A stretch of DNA of 64,000 nt from Castanea sativa (GCF_040712315.1 NC_134017.1:18940001-19004000), one strand, 5' to 3'; counted from the stretch's first letter, positions 12,615-25,440 are shown. Notes: generated by a model not told the origin, from the letters alone. Made by a program: numbers and translations.

Positions 12615-15600
12615 ACAAAAAACTTAACATTTTTTTTGTCTATTCCAGTTTTAGTATAAATGAAACCTCCTAGTTTTCTATTTTTTATCTTATGACGAGT
12701 TCAACACTAATTTTAAAGTTTTGTGTTAGTCTAGAGTCTAGACCTTCTTTCTTTTTTGCATCTGAATTATAACCTTTTAACTCTTATGTAAGATTTTCCT
12801 TTAATCTTAAAATAAAATAAAATCTATTAATATTTAAAAAAGATACAAAACTCTTATCTTCACAATTTCTAATGTTTACCAAATGAAGTTAATAGTGCAT
12901 GCAACAGAATACAAATCGACTTATGCTGAACACTCTCAAACTCCATCAAATTAGTATTATATATATGTGTATGTATGTATGTATGTATATCACTTCTTGT
13001 TTATTATCCCCTAACATCAATAACATATTTGATGCATCACTTAAATCCTCTCAAGCAAACATGAAGTCTAGGTTCCTCTATAATACATACATTTTGGCAT
13101 TGATTTGAAATAATTTTGAAGCAAGTACAAATCCATATGGGCTACAGTTCTAGAATTTTTTTTTAAAATCTTGGCCATACCTGCAAATAATTCATTACAT
13201 GGAATCAATTGTACGTAGCCTTAAAGAGGAGTACAACAACGTACAGTTTTAAAGTAACAGCTATTGAACCACCCAAAGACTAATTAAAGAATCTTTCTTT
13301 CACTTTGCCATGTTCCTTTCTAATAACCAAAGAGAAGACAAATATATGCATAATATGAAGACGTTTTTTAACTTATCAAAAAATATGAAGCATTTGTAGG
13401 AAGATAATGTCATAAGCAGATTTGGGAGGATCCGATTGAGATGAATTAAACTAGCATATCTTGTCAAGTGGGGATATTGAATACAAATAGATGTCTTTGG
13501 TGTTTGGTAATTATTATGAGTATAAACAAAACAGCCAAGGACAATTGATGTGGCAGAAGCTAAATGCTTGGTTAACCATAACTCATCAAATCCAACGTGA
13601 CACCATAGGAGGAGCAAAAAAATAAAAGCTAATCCTTTGTTTTTAAATCTATCAGTTGAATAGCCATTGGAAGGTAATGGTAAGGAAAATTAAGAGGCAA
13701 ATAACAAATTAAGAATAAGTGCTCATAAATAAAATTTAAAACATGAACATAAATATCATATTAAAGAAATACATTTATTTCATTCAAATTTGTAAGTTAT
13801 TATTGACACATGACGTTGTTTGTCCACATAATACAAATAAATATAGGAAATCACCACATGTCATTGTAGTATAGATTGAGATAGAAACATGGGTGACTAC
13901 TGTATGTATCCACTAGTTGCAAGATCTAACTTTTATAATATAGTAGAGGATAAATATTAAAAAAAAAATTTAATATGCCCCTCAAAAAAAAAAAAATAAT
14001 AATAATGGGCTACACTGAAATTAATATACTTATTACAGATTGACCAAACAGTGTCATTGAATATTCTCAAGAAGGTAAATCATTTTAACTAAATCATTTT
14101 CACATTTCCTCACCTTGTAGAGGACAATGAGTAAATCCGTGTGTGTAACTCCGACCATAGTAAGGGAGAACACTAAAGCAACAGATATCTAGCTACCATC
14201 TTATCCATTCAAGACTCATCCGATATTTTGTTAACCTTTTTTTTTTTTTGCCCTCTTTGTTCTTTTAAGGACTTTTTAGCTTAAAATTTTTAAATAAAAA
14301 AATTGGCTGAAAGTTGTCGCGTTAATTCCTCAAGATGTGAAAATGGAGAATGGGGGAGAGTAGAAGTAGTTGGCACAGGTCTGGAAAAGGATGAACTATT
14401 AATGTATTTTTTGCAGCTACTAAATAATTCTCTCTCAAATATTTGATCCTTGTTTCTAGGAAAAAAAGAAGAAGAAGAAAGTACTCCACAAATTTTACAG
14501 ATTACTAACTAATTATTAATAATATTAATTCGTTCATCCTTACGGCTAAGAAAACCAAAAGACAATTGGGATTGAAAAAATACTTTGTAACAGTTAGGTT
14601 CAATGATTCTCTAGAATTTATATTAAAAAAAAAAGTTCAAATGAAAAATTTTCAAAATGATATTATTTTGGTATAATTAATTTTGATTCAATTAAAACGT
14701 ACGTATAAGACAAACGTTAGAGTAAAGGCAATTGTAATGAAATTTTCTAATCTGTTAATTAATTGAGTTCTGCAATACTACCCATTTGCAATTGGTCAAT
14801 TAAGGAAACAAAGATAATAGCTTATTAATAAAACTAAACAGGAAACAGAGATTTTTCTAATCAACTTTTTCCCGTAAACTAATCTCTTCTATTCTGTCAA
14901 AAAACAGATTTATTCAACTAAGATATCTCTCTCATTAAAATCTGTTACTAAAGTAATGATATAGACGCACCCAAAAAAAAAAGAAAAAAAAAGGCAACAA
15001 TCATTCCACAAGAGTTAGTTATAAATAGACTACTATTGTGTGTCCCACACCATCAATGAGGAATAGACTACTATTGTGTGTCCCAAACATTAGAAATAAA
15101 TAGTTGTTGCACTTGTGATGTGTGGCAATGATTTCTGTGGCTCTTCACAAGTAGTAAGGTGACAGGATTCACTTAAATGCTGTCATGAATGAGCGATGTC
15201 TATACTGGACAATAGAGAAAGGAGAATAATTGAAGGTGAAAAGGGGTTACACATCTTAAATATACATCAAAATATGGACCTTAGCAAAAGTTTACTATCT
15301 ATTTATGGTGGATAATGGAGTGTAGACCACTTTTACAATCCTTCTTTGGTTTGTTTAGATGATTAAGCACTAAAGAGCAAAGATACTGGATATTAATTAA
15401 TTCCAATGGCAAGTAATCTTGTAGATGATAGTAGAAATTATGCATTGCAAATGCTAGTGACTAGTTATGAAGGCCTATCTAATTGGCAATGTGTTTCTGC
15501 AGTTGTAACATAAAAAAGTCATTAAGTAAAACCATCAACTTCCCCACTGCTGTATTGGATACTGATAAAGACCTATACAATTCAATAGGCAGTAATTCCA

Positions 15601-16190
15601 TAGATACAGATGCTCACTTTACATGATAAGGCGAACAATAAGTAGTATTTCAAAGTCAATCATAATTCACTACGTTGCAGTAATAAGAAAACAAAGTTGA
15701 TACCAGTAGCAAGCTTTAAAAATTAGATTTTGAAATGAGAGGGTTATATTTTTTAGTGACATTTTACAATATTAATGTTTTCAACAGTTGATAAAATCAT
15801 AGGCATGGACACATTAACCACAACAGTCCACATTTTGCCTTAATTTCAAAAGCAAAAAGAGCAAAATCCCACACCCAAACCCCAGAGCAGCACTGGATCC
15901 AGTCAAAGAAACAGCAGCACAAACCCCAATGCATTAGTCAAAAAGCATCAAATGAGAAACACTTATTTTGATTTTTATCAAACTATCCCCAAAACTCAAC
16001 AATTTGGCAAACTTATCTCCATGATTTGACACCCTTTTACTCAAACGCAAACACCCAGATAAAACCAAACAAAAACGACAAGGACACTTCAAACAGAACC
16101 CACTAACAACTTCCAAAATTAGATACAAACACCAAAACCTCCAATCTTTTAATCCAGTTCTTGTAGCTAAGTAATCTTGAAGAGAAAATT
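12310..16190. other. Long non-coding interior with two (AT)n tracts
   Basis: No recognisable gene was found. (AT)n tracts lie at 12457-12504 and 12567-12606. An oligo(A)-type insertion flanked by AATATGAAG repeats lies at 13352-13390. A 23-bp motif, 'aatagactactattgtgtgt' plus 'ccc', is repeated at about 15024 and 15063. The minus frame at 13300-13617 is open but resembles no family known to me. Confidence 0.5.
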
Positions 16191-16193
16191 CAC

Positions 16194-16267
16194 CTTCTTG
16201 GCCTTTTTTCCTTCAAAATCAGCAGCTAACTCGGCTTGGCTCAGACGATGGCAGGATCTGGTTCGAT
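16194..16267 (-). other. Exon-like fragment, unidentified
   Basis: A 74-bp open stretch is bounded by an acceptor (TTATAG|AT) and a donor (AAGAAG|GTGAAT) on the minus strand. It encodes a Lys/Glu-rich piece containing LSQAELAADFEGKKAKK. The protein was not recognised. The strand matches the transposase genes and the captured exons further right. Confidence 0.3.
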
Positions 16268-16571
16268 CTATAACATGAAGACATCATTTTTTTTTTAATC
16301 AAACTAGTATTCAAAAAACAATCTTTGGAAAACTAAAAAAGAATGATAAAGAAATAAAGTAAACAACTTACATAGTAGGAACGAAAAAAAAAAACAAAAG
16401 CAAAAGCAAAAGAACATTGAAGGTGAAGCAAACCGAGATAAGATTAAGTTAAAAAAGGAGTAGAAGAATGTTTTTTATAGTAAAAGAGGAGGTAATGACT
16501 TGATGGAGAAGCAGTGCAGGATAAGTATAGATATTATTCTTTTCCTTTTTCTCAATTCGATTGGGCCACAG

Positions 16572-16574
<3 letters not shown>

Positions 16575-16610
<36 letters not shown>
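16575..16610. repeat. (GA)n microsatellite
   Basis: Uninterrupted GA dinucleotides. The reading frames on both strands through this tract are repeat artefacts. Confidence 0.95.
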
Positions 16611-16613
<3 letters not shown>

Positions 16614-17998
16614 ACCAAAATAGTCATTAGAACATTCAATACAAGTGTAGCATTGCTTTCATTGCAAAAGAGCATACAATAATTTAGAAATAGTAAAATC
16701 TAGGTACAGTTTTTTAGGAGCAGAAACTAGGTCTTTAAATTAAATTCAACAGTAAGGTAGCAGAAACTAATAAACTAAATAGTTGAGTTTAGTTTTCTTA
16801 AAATAGATAACAATGTTTGTTTTTTGTATTGATCAATAGAACCATGTGGTGGTAGAATCAATTGGGAATCTAAGATCTTAATAATACTTGTAGTTAAGTT
16901 TTGCACATTTGAAAAATTTTCAATCTATTGCTAAGGCTAACACAAAAGTATACAATATAATTTTCAGAGCATAAGATTTCTCAGCAAGACCTTAAACTAT
17001 TCTTTGTTTCCCATTCCAGTACAGTTATGCCAAAACAAAAAGCATAAGACGCTTTTTTTTAGTAAAGAAAAAAAGACATTTTGATTACAATTACAGCAGA
17101 ACAAATTTACTGAACTTATGGCAAAGTACATCTGTCAAAAATTGATATAGTGGACAAATGTTCTGAATCTTCTGATTATGCAAAAAACACTTAATCTTCC
17201 ACCCTGATTCTCATTTGAAGGTGTATTGAAAACAATAAACTAGTACAGAAATCAAAGACAACAATTAAGATTTCAATATCCTACCATAAACCCAAAAAAG
17301 CAAGAAATTAAAATGCTTAATAAAATTATAAGAAAATAAAATGTTTGTTTGCAAGGTTAAAAACCCAATGACATTAGTAAAAAACAGTAAAAACAGTCTA
17401 ATTTAATTGAGGAAATTAAGCAACAGCTTACCTATATTAAACACAATGAAATATTTTTATTCATTGAAGATAACTCTTTAAATAAATAAAAAACCCAATT
17501 ATATAAACCCATCACTACATTTTTCTCATCAACCAAACAGAGATTATCTTGACCTAAACAATTTCAAATTACCAACAATAGGCAGAGACAAGAAAAGACA
17601 AGTCTGGGCTTCAAATGCAGGCATGCTGTGATGCATACAGCAACTTCCCAACCCCCTCCCCTAAATCCTAATCCCTTCAATTTGTAAGCTACTCTCAATT
17701 GCTTCTGCCACCATGCAAATGCAAGACTACCTACATATGTATGGATGTTCAATTTGATCGTTGCTGGCCTTGTGCATCACTACAGTTTCTTCATTTTTGT
17801 GTCTCTCTAGTTCATAATTGAGACTAATTATTATAATGTCATGTCATTGATTTAAAACTTTAATTGGCTTAATAATGTACCATATATAATGTGTGTGTGT
17901 GTGTGAGTGTTATACATGTTAAACTAGTTCACCCCCAACAAATAAAAACAGAAATTAGAATATCCAAGAAATAGACATGTGGAGGGTCAATGAAATAC

Positions 17999-18070
17999 CA
18001 TTTGCATTTGGTGAAGTCAAAGAGGCTTGGGACCATCTCTCCGGAATTGTGGATTGAGTAACTGGACGAC
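17999..18070 (-). other. Exon-like fragment, unidentified
   Basis: A 72-bp minus-strand block follows a pyrimidine-poor but valid acceptor (GGGCGCAG|GT) and ends at ATG|GTATTT. In the phase also used by the dynamin exon at 22.8 kb (two bases in, one base out) it reads through without a stop, containing RPVTQSTIPERWSQASL. No family was recognised. It may be another captured gene piece. Confidence 0.35.
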
Positions 18071-18189
18071 CTGCGCCCACAAAAACATACAGTTAAAACT
18101 TTTTAAACATGAGTGCAACATCATTTACCATGGGCATCTATTGTTTAAACAAGGAATTTTTTTTTTTTTTTCAAAATATGCAAAAAAAT

Positions 18190-18245
18190 CTTATTGCAAA
18201 CGCGGCTGAAAAAAACGCGGCCTAAGACCCGCGTTTTTTGTAGTG
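18190..18245. mobile_element. Truncated second CACTA right end
   Basis: The last 43 bases are nearly identical to the right end at 25907, differing in the T-run before GTAGTG. Only about 55 bp of subterminal sequence is present, so this is a truncated or nested end. Alternatively it is the true end of a 15.3-kb element starting at 2953. Confidence 0.6.
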
Positions 18246-19280
18246 CTACCTAAGGCATTTATCTCCCCAACAAGAGAGAGAGAGAGATATCAATGCAATG
18301 TTTTAATTTTGCAAATTCTATGACACTAAGTCTTTATCCAACAAAACTAAGATGTCAAACATGAGGATTAAAAAAAAAAAAAAATTTGGTGGTGTGCATT
18401 ACCTTTACCTTTCTTTTAGTATTAACTCTATCTGTAAAAACTCTAAAATCAAACACGATGTCTAGCTATTGTGTGTAGCAGCTATGTTTTTCAAGTACAC
18501 TTGACTCCACTAACGAGACAAAATTGGAAAAAAAAAAAAAAAAAAACAAACAAACAAACACAAAAACAAGAAATGTGATTGAGGAAGAACCTCTAGTAGT
18601 AGTCCCGATTAAAATTTTCACCTGGGCTTTAGACTATATTAGCTACTTAAAAGCCTGGTTCAAGTGAACCAGTTCTGAAGTGGAAAAAGGGGTATGAAAA
18701 TGTGTCATTCATTTGCTACGGCTACTAATTCTATTGAAAACTACAGCCTGTAGGCCCTTTTACTCTCCTCTAAAAATAGTTTGTTAAGGTGAACAATTAC
18801 TCAACTTATCATCTATGAATTGTAGCTTTCTATCCTTCAAATGTACCCATTGCTCTCATACAGCAATAGCATGCTGTATGTTGTATTTTCAATATCTATG
18901 ATTAAGATTTATTATCCATCAATTCCAACTGTACTAGAGAGGTATCATCAATAAAAATAGAGGAGAAAAGAAAATAACAAGGGCAAATGAAACAACGGAA
19001 CTAAAGAAGGAGACAAACCTTGCCATAAATGCAAAAGAAGTTGAACACTCAAATGGAAACGACAAGGGAGAGAATAGTTTCAAGGCTGTGCTCAAATGGA
19101 GGCATATTTCTTTCAAATTCAATCAATATGTTTTGCTCTTCTTCAATGGTGAAGTCAGATTAGAGTCGGAATCATTGCCGACAAAGTAAGTCCCATTGAA
19201 GATGAACCCATATCAAACCCCTCATAACAAACATAGTAACTCCATCTCCATTATATGCTTGATTAAACTCTTTACTTCTT
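18246..19280. other. AT-rich interior, partly duplicated at 20.2 kb
   Basis: No gene was seen. About 18920-19150 is a diverged direct copy of about 20195-20375; shared words include 'aaggaggagacaaacctt'-like runs and 'tatcatcaataaaa'. The minus frame at 18934-19122 has no support. Confidence 0.45.
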
Positions 19281-19283
19281 CAT

Positions 19284-19600
19284 GGCAAAATTTGCCAAAT
19301 AGTATGTTTTTAGAAAAATTTTAGGAAAGCAGCAGACGAAAGAAGTTACTTAGTTAGTTAGACTCTTTTTGAAAGTCGAGTTTGGCAAACTCAAGTTTGG
19401 GTTGGAAGTCGAGTTTGACAAACTCGACTTTCAAGCAGGATGCATCAAACTTGGCTTCCAGCCCGAAGTCGAGTTTGTCAAACTCGACTTCTAGCCCAAA
19501 CTCGACTTTCAAAAATAGTCTAACTAACTAAAAAACTTCAAACATATGCTATTCACCCTTTTTTTTTTTCCTAAAAAAGTATTGTTAAGCAAATTTTGCC
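19284..19600. mobile_element. MULE-type MITE with palindromic core
   Basis: A 317-bp element starts GGCAAAATTTGC and ends GCAAATTTTGCC, with inverted repeats extending more than 100 bp on each side. Flanks are CTTCTTCAT (19275-19283) and CTTCTTTAT (19601-19609), a 9-bp target duplication with one mismatch. This duplication length is typical of Mutator-like elements. The middle holds two perfect palindromes, 19406-19430 and 19465-19491, each built on AAGTCGAGTTTG / CAAACTCGACTT. No coding capacity was seen. Confidence 0.85.
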
Positions 19601-19609
19601 CTTCTTTAT

Positions 19610-20280
19610 ACAGTCAAAAACTTATAGTCATATGCCTTGGTGTATCTAGTTAGTAATCAATACTTCATCAGTTGGGTCTTTTTTTTTTCCTCAAGCACTT
19701 AATCAATTTTTATGAGATGCTGTAAACTTAAATAAATGATATGATTAAATACGCAGAAAGGATTGCATAAAATTCATGGAAAAGAACTTGGGTACACTTC
19801 AACAAGCTACAAAAAATTCGGTTGTTACAGAGGCCATGTAATACAACAAAGCCTAGTTAGTTAAAGGATTTCACACAACACTCAGCATGGTTTGACTCAT
19901 TCAATTTTTCAATCTCGCAATCAAATAATCAATAAAAATAAATAAACATTCCATTTCATAGTAAAAGCTATAAAATAGCATGCTCAAGTGAGAAATAATA
20001 AGGTCCAACCAAAACAATATAACAAAGAATTCTAATAAGATCAATTGTGGTTGCACTAGTTTAGAGATCTCAGTAACTACTAATTCATACATGAAATGCT
20101 AAAGCATAAATGAATCAACCTAGAATTTAATACTATCCTACTTTCTAATTTCCACAATCTCTTTTAATTAAGATGTATTTTCCTTCCATTTTCAACCGTA
20201 CTGGAGAGCATATCATCAATAAAATTAATAATTAAGGGAAAATGCTACACTGCAACAAAGGAAGGAGACAAACCTTGGCA

Positions 20281-20311
<31 letters not shown>

Positions 20312-22770
20312 TTTCTCCCGAATTCAATAATATTTTCTCCTCTTCTTTACTGGTAGATTCAGATATTACTTGTTGAAGGGTACGGCTCAATTTGAGGATA
20401 TCCAATCCTAATACCTAAGAACATGCAGGAGCTGGACATATGTGGGGCAGCTGTGTCCTTGAGTCTGTGCATGTATCATGTATGCACTAACAATTATTAG
20501 TAGCCTTTGCTTTGTAGGGTAAAAAAAAAAAAAAAAAACATTTAGACGTCTTTTCTGCATTGGTCTTGTATATACTGACCTGTTAGCCTCAATACAAATT
20601 GCCATCATGCCAAAACCCATTGCTAAAACGATGAATTCAATTTGTTGACACTTCTGGTATTTTTAATAAAAATATTTAAGATTTAAATTCTTCCACTCCA
20701 CCCCAACTATCAAATTATCCAAATTTGTACAAATTGAATCTTTTCTTTTTAATTAAAAAACCAAAGAGAGAAGTGGTTGAAAACTTAACTAATGATATAA
20801 CAAAAACAAATTAATGTTTTTCAATTTCCTGTTCCATTGATTGACAACTCAAACCACATACTTTTAGCCATCACTAACCTTTATGTTCATCAACATCACC
20901 ATTATTACTCTCACAACCACCATCACCTTCTTTACTTAATATATATGTCTTAACTCATGAACTACTCAGTAGCTCAACTAAATTTCTTTCACTTAACTCA
21001 CTAGGGAGATAATAGGTGAGTAATTGAGTGTGGTTTAATTTTGACAGCTGATGTATATGATAAATGACGGTTGCCAAATTGTCCTCTACAAGCGAAAAGC
21101 TAAGTAGTACTACTGGTTCCACATGTTTGCTTAATACTCTCAGTAAGCCATTTTTAGACCCATTGGTTTGATTCAGACTTGTCTCATTAAATTGTCATTA
21201 TATACGTCACCCAACCTCATCCCAAACTGAATAACAATCACAATGCATGATTCAGTTTTATGTAATGTAAAATTGATTTTAGAAAATAAGATATAGATAT
21301 AATGAAGAAAATTGAGGCATATATTGTGATTGTTTTAAATGATAGTTTCTCTATATTTGTCTATAATGAAGAAAATTTCTCTATATTTAAATGATAGTTT
21401 TTTACTTTTTTTTTTTACGTTAAAATTTTCAGATCAATGAATCGAGAAAAAATTCACATAAAATCTAGCCATATTTTGCAAAGCCAACAATTTGCTAGAC
21501 AATAAGTTCTTAAGAAACTCCAATATATTTACTCATAAAACATTGAGAGGAATTCTCCAACAAGAAGTAAAACAGGACCGCAAAAAACCAAGCCCCTCTT
21601 AGACAGGTCAAGTGTCACAGGAAAAGACACTCACACAACCAGATCGCCCTAGACACACACACATTGATATATACACACACACATAAAGTCATTAACAAAA
21701 GAAAAGAAAAAAATATCTGGCCTGATAAAAATATCTGCAATTTCAAACTCTACATCACAATCAATATGGAGACTTTGTTAATTTGTTAAAATGCGGATTC
21801 AAGTATTAACAAAGTATTACCATATGCATGAAGATGAAGATAAAAAAATAGATCCTTTGCATCCTTCTACACAAATAATTATTTCTCGCATCAAATATAT
21901 GTTAGATAGTCTGATTATATATGTTAGAGATAATTGCAAAACTGCAAAGTGTCAAGTTTTAAATGGTAGGTAAAAATGTGATGACCGTAATAAGTTCAAG
22001 TGAGAACCAATTGGAAAAACTTTCCAACTCAAATATTGTCACGAATTTTATGAATTTTTTTTTTAGTATTACTATAAAAGGATTAAGTAATACAATATAA
22101 AGTGGCAGGAAATCATATGAAATTGACCCAGTTTTTTTTTTTTTACATGGTAAACCTTGAATTTATATTGTCATTTCATATTGCAACTATCGAATTATCA
22201 CAAAATGATTATTTTCATTTGATTGAAGTACTTTATGCACAATAAGAAAAAAGTCAAAATAATGAGCATAATGTCAATGGCTTGAATCATAATTCCATGG
22301 CATATTAAGATGTATCAAACCAAGATGTACAAGATATGTAGAGCATTTCAAAGGGGCGAGTAAGACTAAGAATAGTAAAAAGAAATAAGGGCTTAAATTT
22401 ACTTGCATGTCCTTTTTTTGGTGGAATTTTGGGGGGTCAAATCATGAACCAAAAAAAAAAAATCGTTTCTTCAGTGAATGAGAAGTATTCTATAATTCAA
22501 ATTAAATTAACATATGAAAAATAAGATAGCATTTGTTTAATGTTAAATAAAAATACATAATGAAAAGAGATAGAATAGTTGTTTCTTAATGCATCCCAAC
22601 TCAACTATATATCTAACAAAAGGAAACTTTACATTCTTTCAAATCAAGATTATAATTTATGATTGATTTTTTACTAAATTTCATAACAATTTCTCTTCAA
22701 TACTGCTAGCCACTAATGGCATGAGTTATAATCAAAGAGGGAAATAAATTGAAGCCTTGATCAGAAGTTG
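19610..22770. other. AT-rich interior without recognised gene
   Basis: This stretch contains a (TA)n tract at 20279-20304, A/T homopolymers and an AC-rich patch near 21650-21690. The plus frame at 21791-21973 encodes a short peptide with no recognised similarity. I see no supportable exon here. Confidence 0.45.
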
Positions 22771-22776
22771 ACATAC

Positions 22777-22881
22777 CAAAATCGGTTAACCTTCTCTTTG
22801 GTGCATGGAGAAACTCTGCATATTCTTGCCCCCCTTCTGTCTTATGAAGTTGCAACACTAACGGCCTCCGCGTAACAATAC
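22777..22881 (-). pseudogene. Single exon of a DRP1-type dynamin GTPase gene
   Basis: The 105-bp minus-strand exon has an acceptor (TTGTAAG|GT) and a donor (TTTTG|GTATGT), and is open in one phase. It encodes [18 protein letters not shown] followed by [17 protein letters not shown]. This is the GTPase-domain segment after the P-loop in plant dynamin-related protein 1. In plant DRP1 genes this segment is, to my recollection, its own exon. I found neither the preceding P-loop exon (SSGKSS) nor the following exon in the window. It therefore looks like a captured or orphan exon rather than part of a working gene. Splice signals are intact, so it could be included in a chimeric transcript. Confidence 0.8.
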
Positions 22882-23088
22882 CTTACAATCAAAGAACAAT
22901 TAATAATATCAAAACATTCTTCCTTGTCCAACAAAAACCAAAAAATAAAAACAAAAATCAGATTTAATGATGTCTGGAAGCAGATATTTAGGACAATTTG
23001 GACGTAAAAGTCAGATTTACCCAGCTGCAAAACAGACCAAAAGTTTGAGTAAAAGACGACAGATATATTATAACTAATATTCAGAAAA

Positions 23089-23177
23089 CTATACAAGAGT
23101 TTGAGGGCCAGGAGGGTATTCCTCTAACCACACTTGTGGATCCTCATTGACTAGTGCATGCTTAGCTAATTCTGTAG
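23089..23177 (-). pseudogene. RNase H-like C-terminal exon fragment
   Basis: An acceptor (GCACAG|CT) is followed by an open 89-bp terminal exon ending in TAG. It encodes ELAKHALVNEDPQVWLEEYPP and a short tail. This matches the C-terminus of plant RNase H-like domains of LINE or non-LTR origin (typically ...ALA..AL...VWLEE.PP). It sits 208 bp upstream of the dynamin exon in the same orientation. The rest of the domain is absent nearby. Confidence 0.6.
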
Positions 23178-23960
23178 CTGTGCAGTGTCACAAGATTTTG
23201 CATTGAAATTAAAATACATAGAAAAAGGTTACCACTTTTTTGCATGCAAATACTCTAATTATAACTTAGAACCTAACCTACTGTACAAGTCCATGAGAAT
23301 AGCAATTATCCTCACTACCTAGCTATATATAGTGGTTATATATATGTTGCTGGACAAAACAACATCCAGTAATACTAGAAATCTACTAATTTTATTACAT
23401 AAATCTTATAAACAAATCACCAATCACAAAAAAATATATTTCAAACATTTATTTATTAGGCTATTAAAGTCTGCAAATTAATCATTTTAATAGATGCATT
23501 CAACTTTTATATTTGATAATTAAAATCATAATTTTTTTATCACATAACCAAAAAAAAAAAGAATTGATTATAGATTATATCTTACCACTTTGCCGAACAC
23601 TTTGGGTAATGGGGTTGCCTCTATTCTCTTCTCATGCCATGATCTCACAATTACAGCCTACTGGTTTCTGTTATTCATTTCAAACATTCCACCTTCAAAA
23701 ATATATCTTGTAAAAAAAAAAAAAACACAAAACAGGGTCTCTAAAAATTAGAAGAAGAGAGACAAAGACAGACTTGGTAAGGCCAACCAAATAAAGTGTG
23801 ATGTTAAATCAAAACCTTAAAAAAACCGAATCTAACCTAATTAGGTAAATCAGAACCAGCCAACCAAAATATGCAAAACTAAATATTAATAAACGCCCAA
23901 ATTTTATTTTAAGAAAAACCTGAGGACATTCAGAGGTCTGACACTAGGAATAAAAATTAC

Positions 23961-24330
23961 TGTTAGTCGAAACCCTAAACCTAAAATCAAAACCCTAAAC
24001 CTAAAATCGAAACCCTACAATCACAAAATCGAAACCCTAAACCTAAAATCGAAACCCTACAATCACAAAATCGAAACCCTAAACCTAAAATCGAAACCCT
24101 AGAATCACAAAATCGAAACCCTAAACCTAAAATCAATACCCTAAACCAAAAATTGAAACCCTAAAACAAAAATGGAAACCCTAAAACATAAATCAAAAAA
24201 GCCCAATTTAAAATACTTAACTGTTAGTTGGCCCTCTCAGTTTCTTGAGTGAGATTGAGAGTTCGAGAGAGAGAGGGAGAGACCCAAGGCAGTGAGGGTG
24301 GAGGCGGTGCCACGGCGCTTGGTCTGGAGC
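23961..24330. repeat. Telomere-like AAACCCTAAACC array, copy 1
   Basis: The array alternates units of about 20 bp (AAACCCTAAACCTAAAATCG) and 22 bp (AAACCCTACAATCACAAAATCG). It is followed by a GA-rich and then GC-rich flank (GGTGGAGGCGGTGCC). Array and flank recur as a unit at 24925-25240. It is interstitial and diverged, so it is not a chromosome end. Confidence 0.85.
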
Positions 24331-24924
24331 AAACTAATTACAAATCACTTCTAGAAAACTAAAATCAATATGATTTTTCCCAATCCTCTAATTCCTAATT
24401 AAAAGAAAATGAAATTCTTTATTGTTTTCATCTTTTGGTTGGGACCATCTTCATATTTGTTTTGATTTTTATGTCACTTTCCATATGCCGACAGAAATAA
24501 ATTACAAATATATATATTTTTCTTTTGCTTCTTTTTTTCCCTCGAAATTAGCCTTTTTTTTTTTTTTTTAAATCTCCCCTAAAGTTTAGGTTTATACTAG
24601 ACACTACCTAGCATTTTCACAACTATCCAATTTGTCACTTAAGCATCAACTGCACTTAATAGTGTTTGTACGATTATTCCCAAAAACTAATGTGCGCATA
24701 TATTGAATCCATTACAGTTTAGCTCCACAGTCACTATATTATGGCAACTATACACATATGTGAGTGTCTGTATAATAAATAGTAAATAGATAACAACGTT
24801 GTTATGTATTTAACCAAAGTTAGGGAAAGCAGAAGAAAAAATTCAAAACTCGAAGGAACATGACAACTTCCAAGTAGTATTAAGTATAGTTTGTGAGGGG
24901 ATTCCATTGAAATCAACCCCTACA

Positions 24925-25240
24925 ATGAAAACCCTAAACCAAAATCGAAACCCTAAACCTAAAATCAAAACCCTAAACCTAAAATCGAAACCCTACAATC
25001 AAAAAATCGAAACCCTACAATCACAAAATAGAAACCCTAAACCTAAAATCAAAACCCTAAACAAAAAATCGGAACCCTAAAACAAAAATGGAAACCCTAA
25101 AACAAAAATCAAAACAATCAATTTTAAAAACTTACTGTTAGTCGGCCCTGTCAGTGTCTTGAGTGAGATTGAGAATTGGAGAGAGAGAGGGAGAGACCCA
25201 AGGCAGTGAGGGTGGAGGCGGTGCCGCGGCGCTGGGTCTA
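24925..25240. repeat. Telomere-like array, copy 2, with shared flank
   Basis: This is a direct repeat of 23961-24330, including the flank 'gagacccaaggcagtgaggg' and the GC-rich GGTGGAGGCGGTGCC. About 600 bp of AT-rich sequence separates the two copies. On the minus strand the flank is proline-rich if translated, but no gene was recognised. Confidence 0.85.
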
Positions 25241-25339
25241 TAGGTCAATGACGATGCGGGCGGGGTGGACTTGAGTTTGGGTCTCGCCGATTTTGCCGCC
25301 GGTGAAGGAGAGGACTGGGATTGGTTTGGTTTGGGTTTT

Positions 25340-25440
25340 GAGGGATTTTGGTTCGAAGGGCTTTGAGGGATTTGGGTTCGAAGGGCGTTAAGGGATTTGG
25401 GTTCGAAGAGCTTTGAGGGATTTGGGTTCGAAGAGCTTAG
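25340..25440. repeat. 28-29 bp tandem repeat
   Basis: Four to five units of TTGAGGGATTTGGGTTCGAA plus GGGCT or GAGCT lie between the telomere-like array and the CACTA subterminal repeats. Confidence 0.85.

Noticed and set aside
12442..12630. Minus-strand frame with Tyr-Ile repeats
   Set aside because: It is a translation of (AT)n microsatellites.
13300..13617. Minus-strand frame of 105 codons
   Set aside because: No recognised similarity; it overlaps an oligo(A) insertion and lacks splice or promoter support.
23961..25113. Chromosome end or true telomere
   Set aside because: Arrays are short, interstitial and diverged, with alternating spacers, and sequence continues on both sides.
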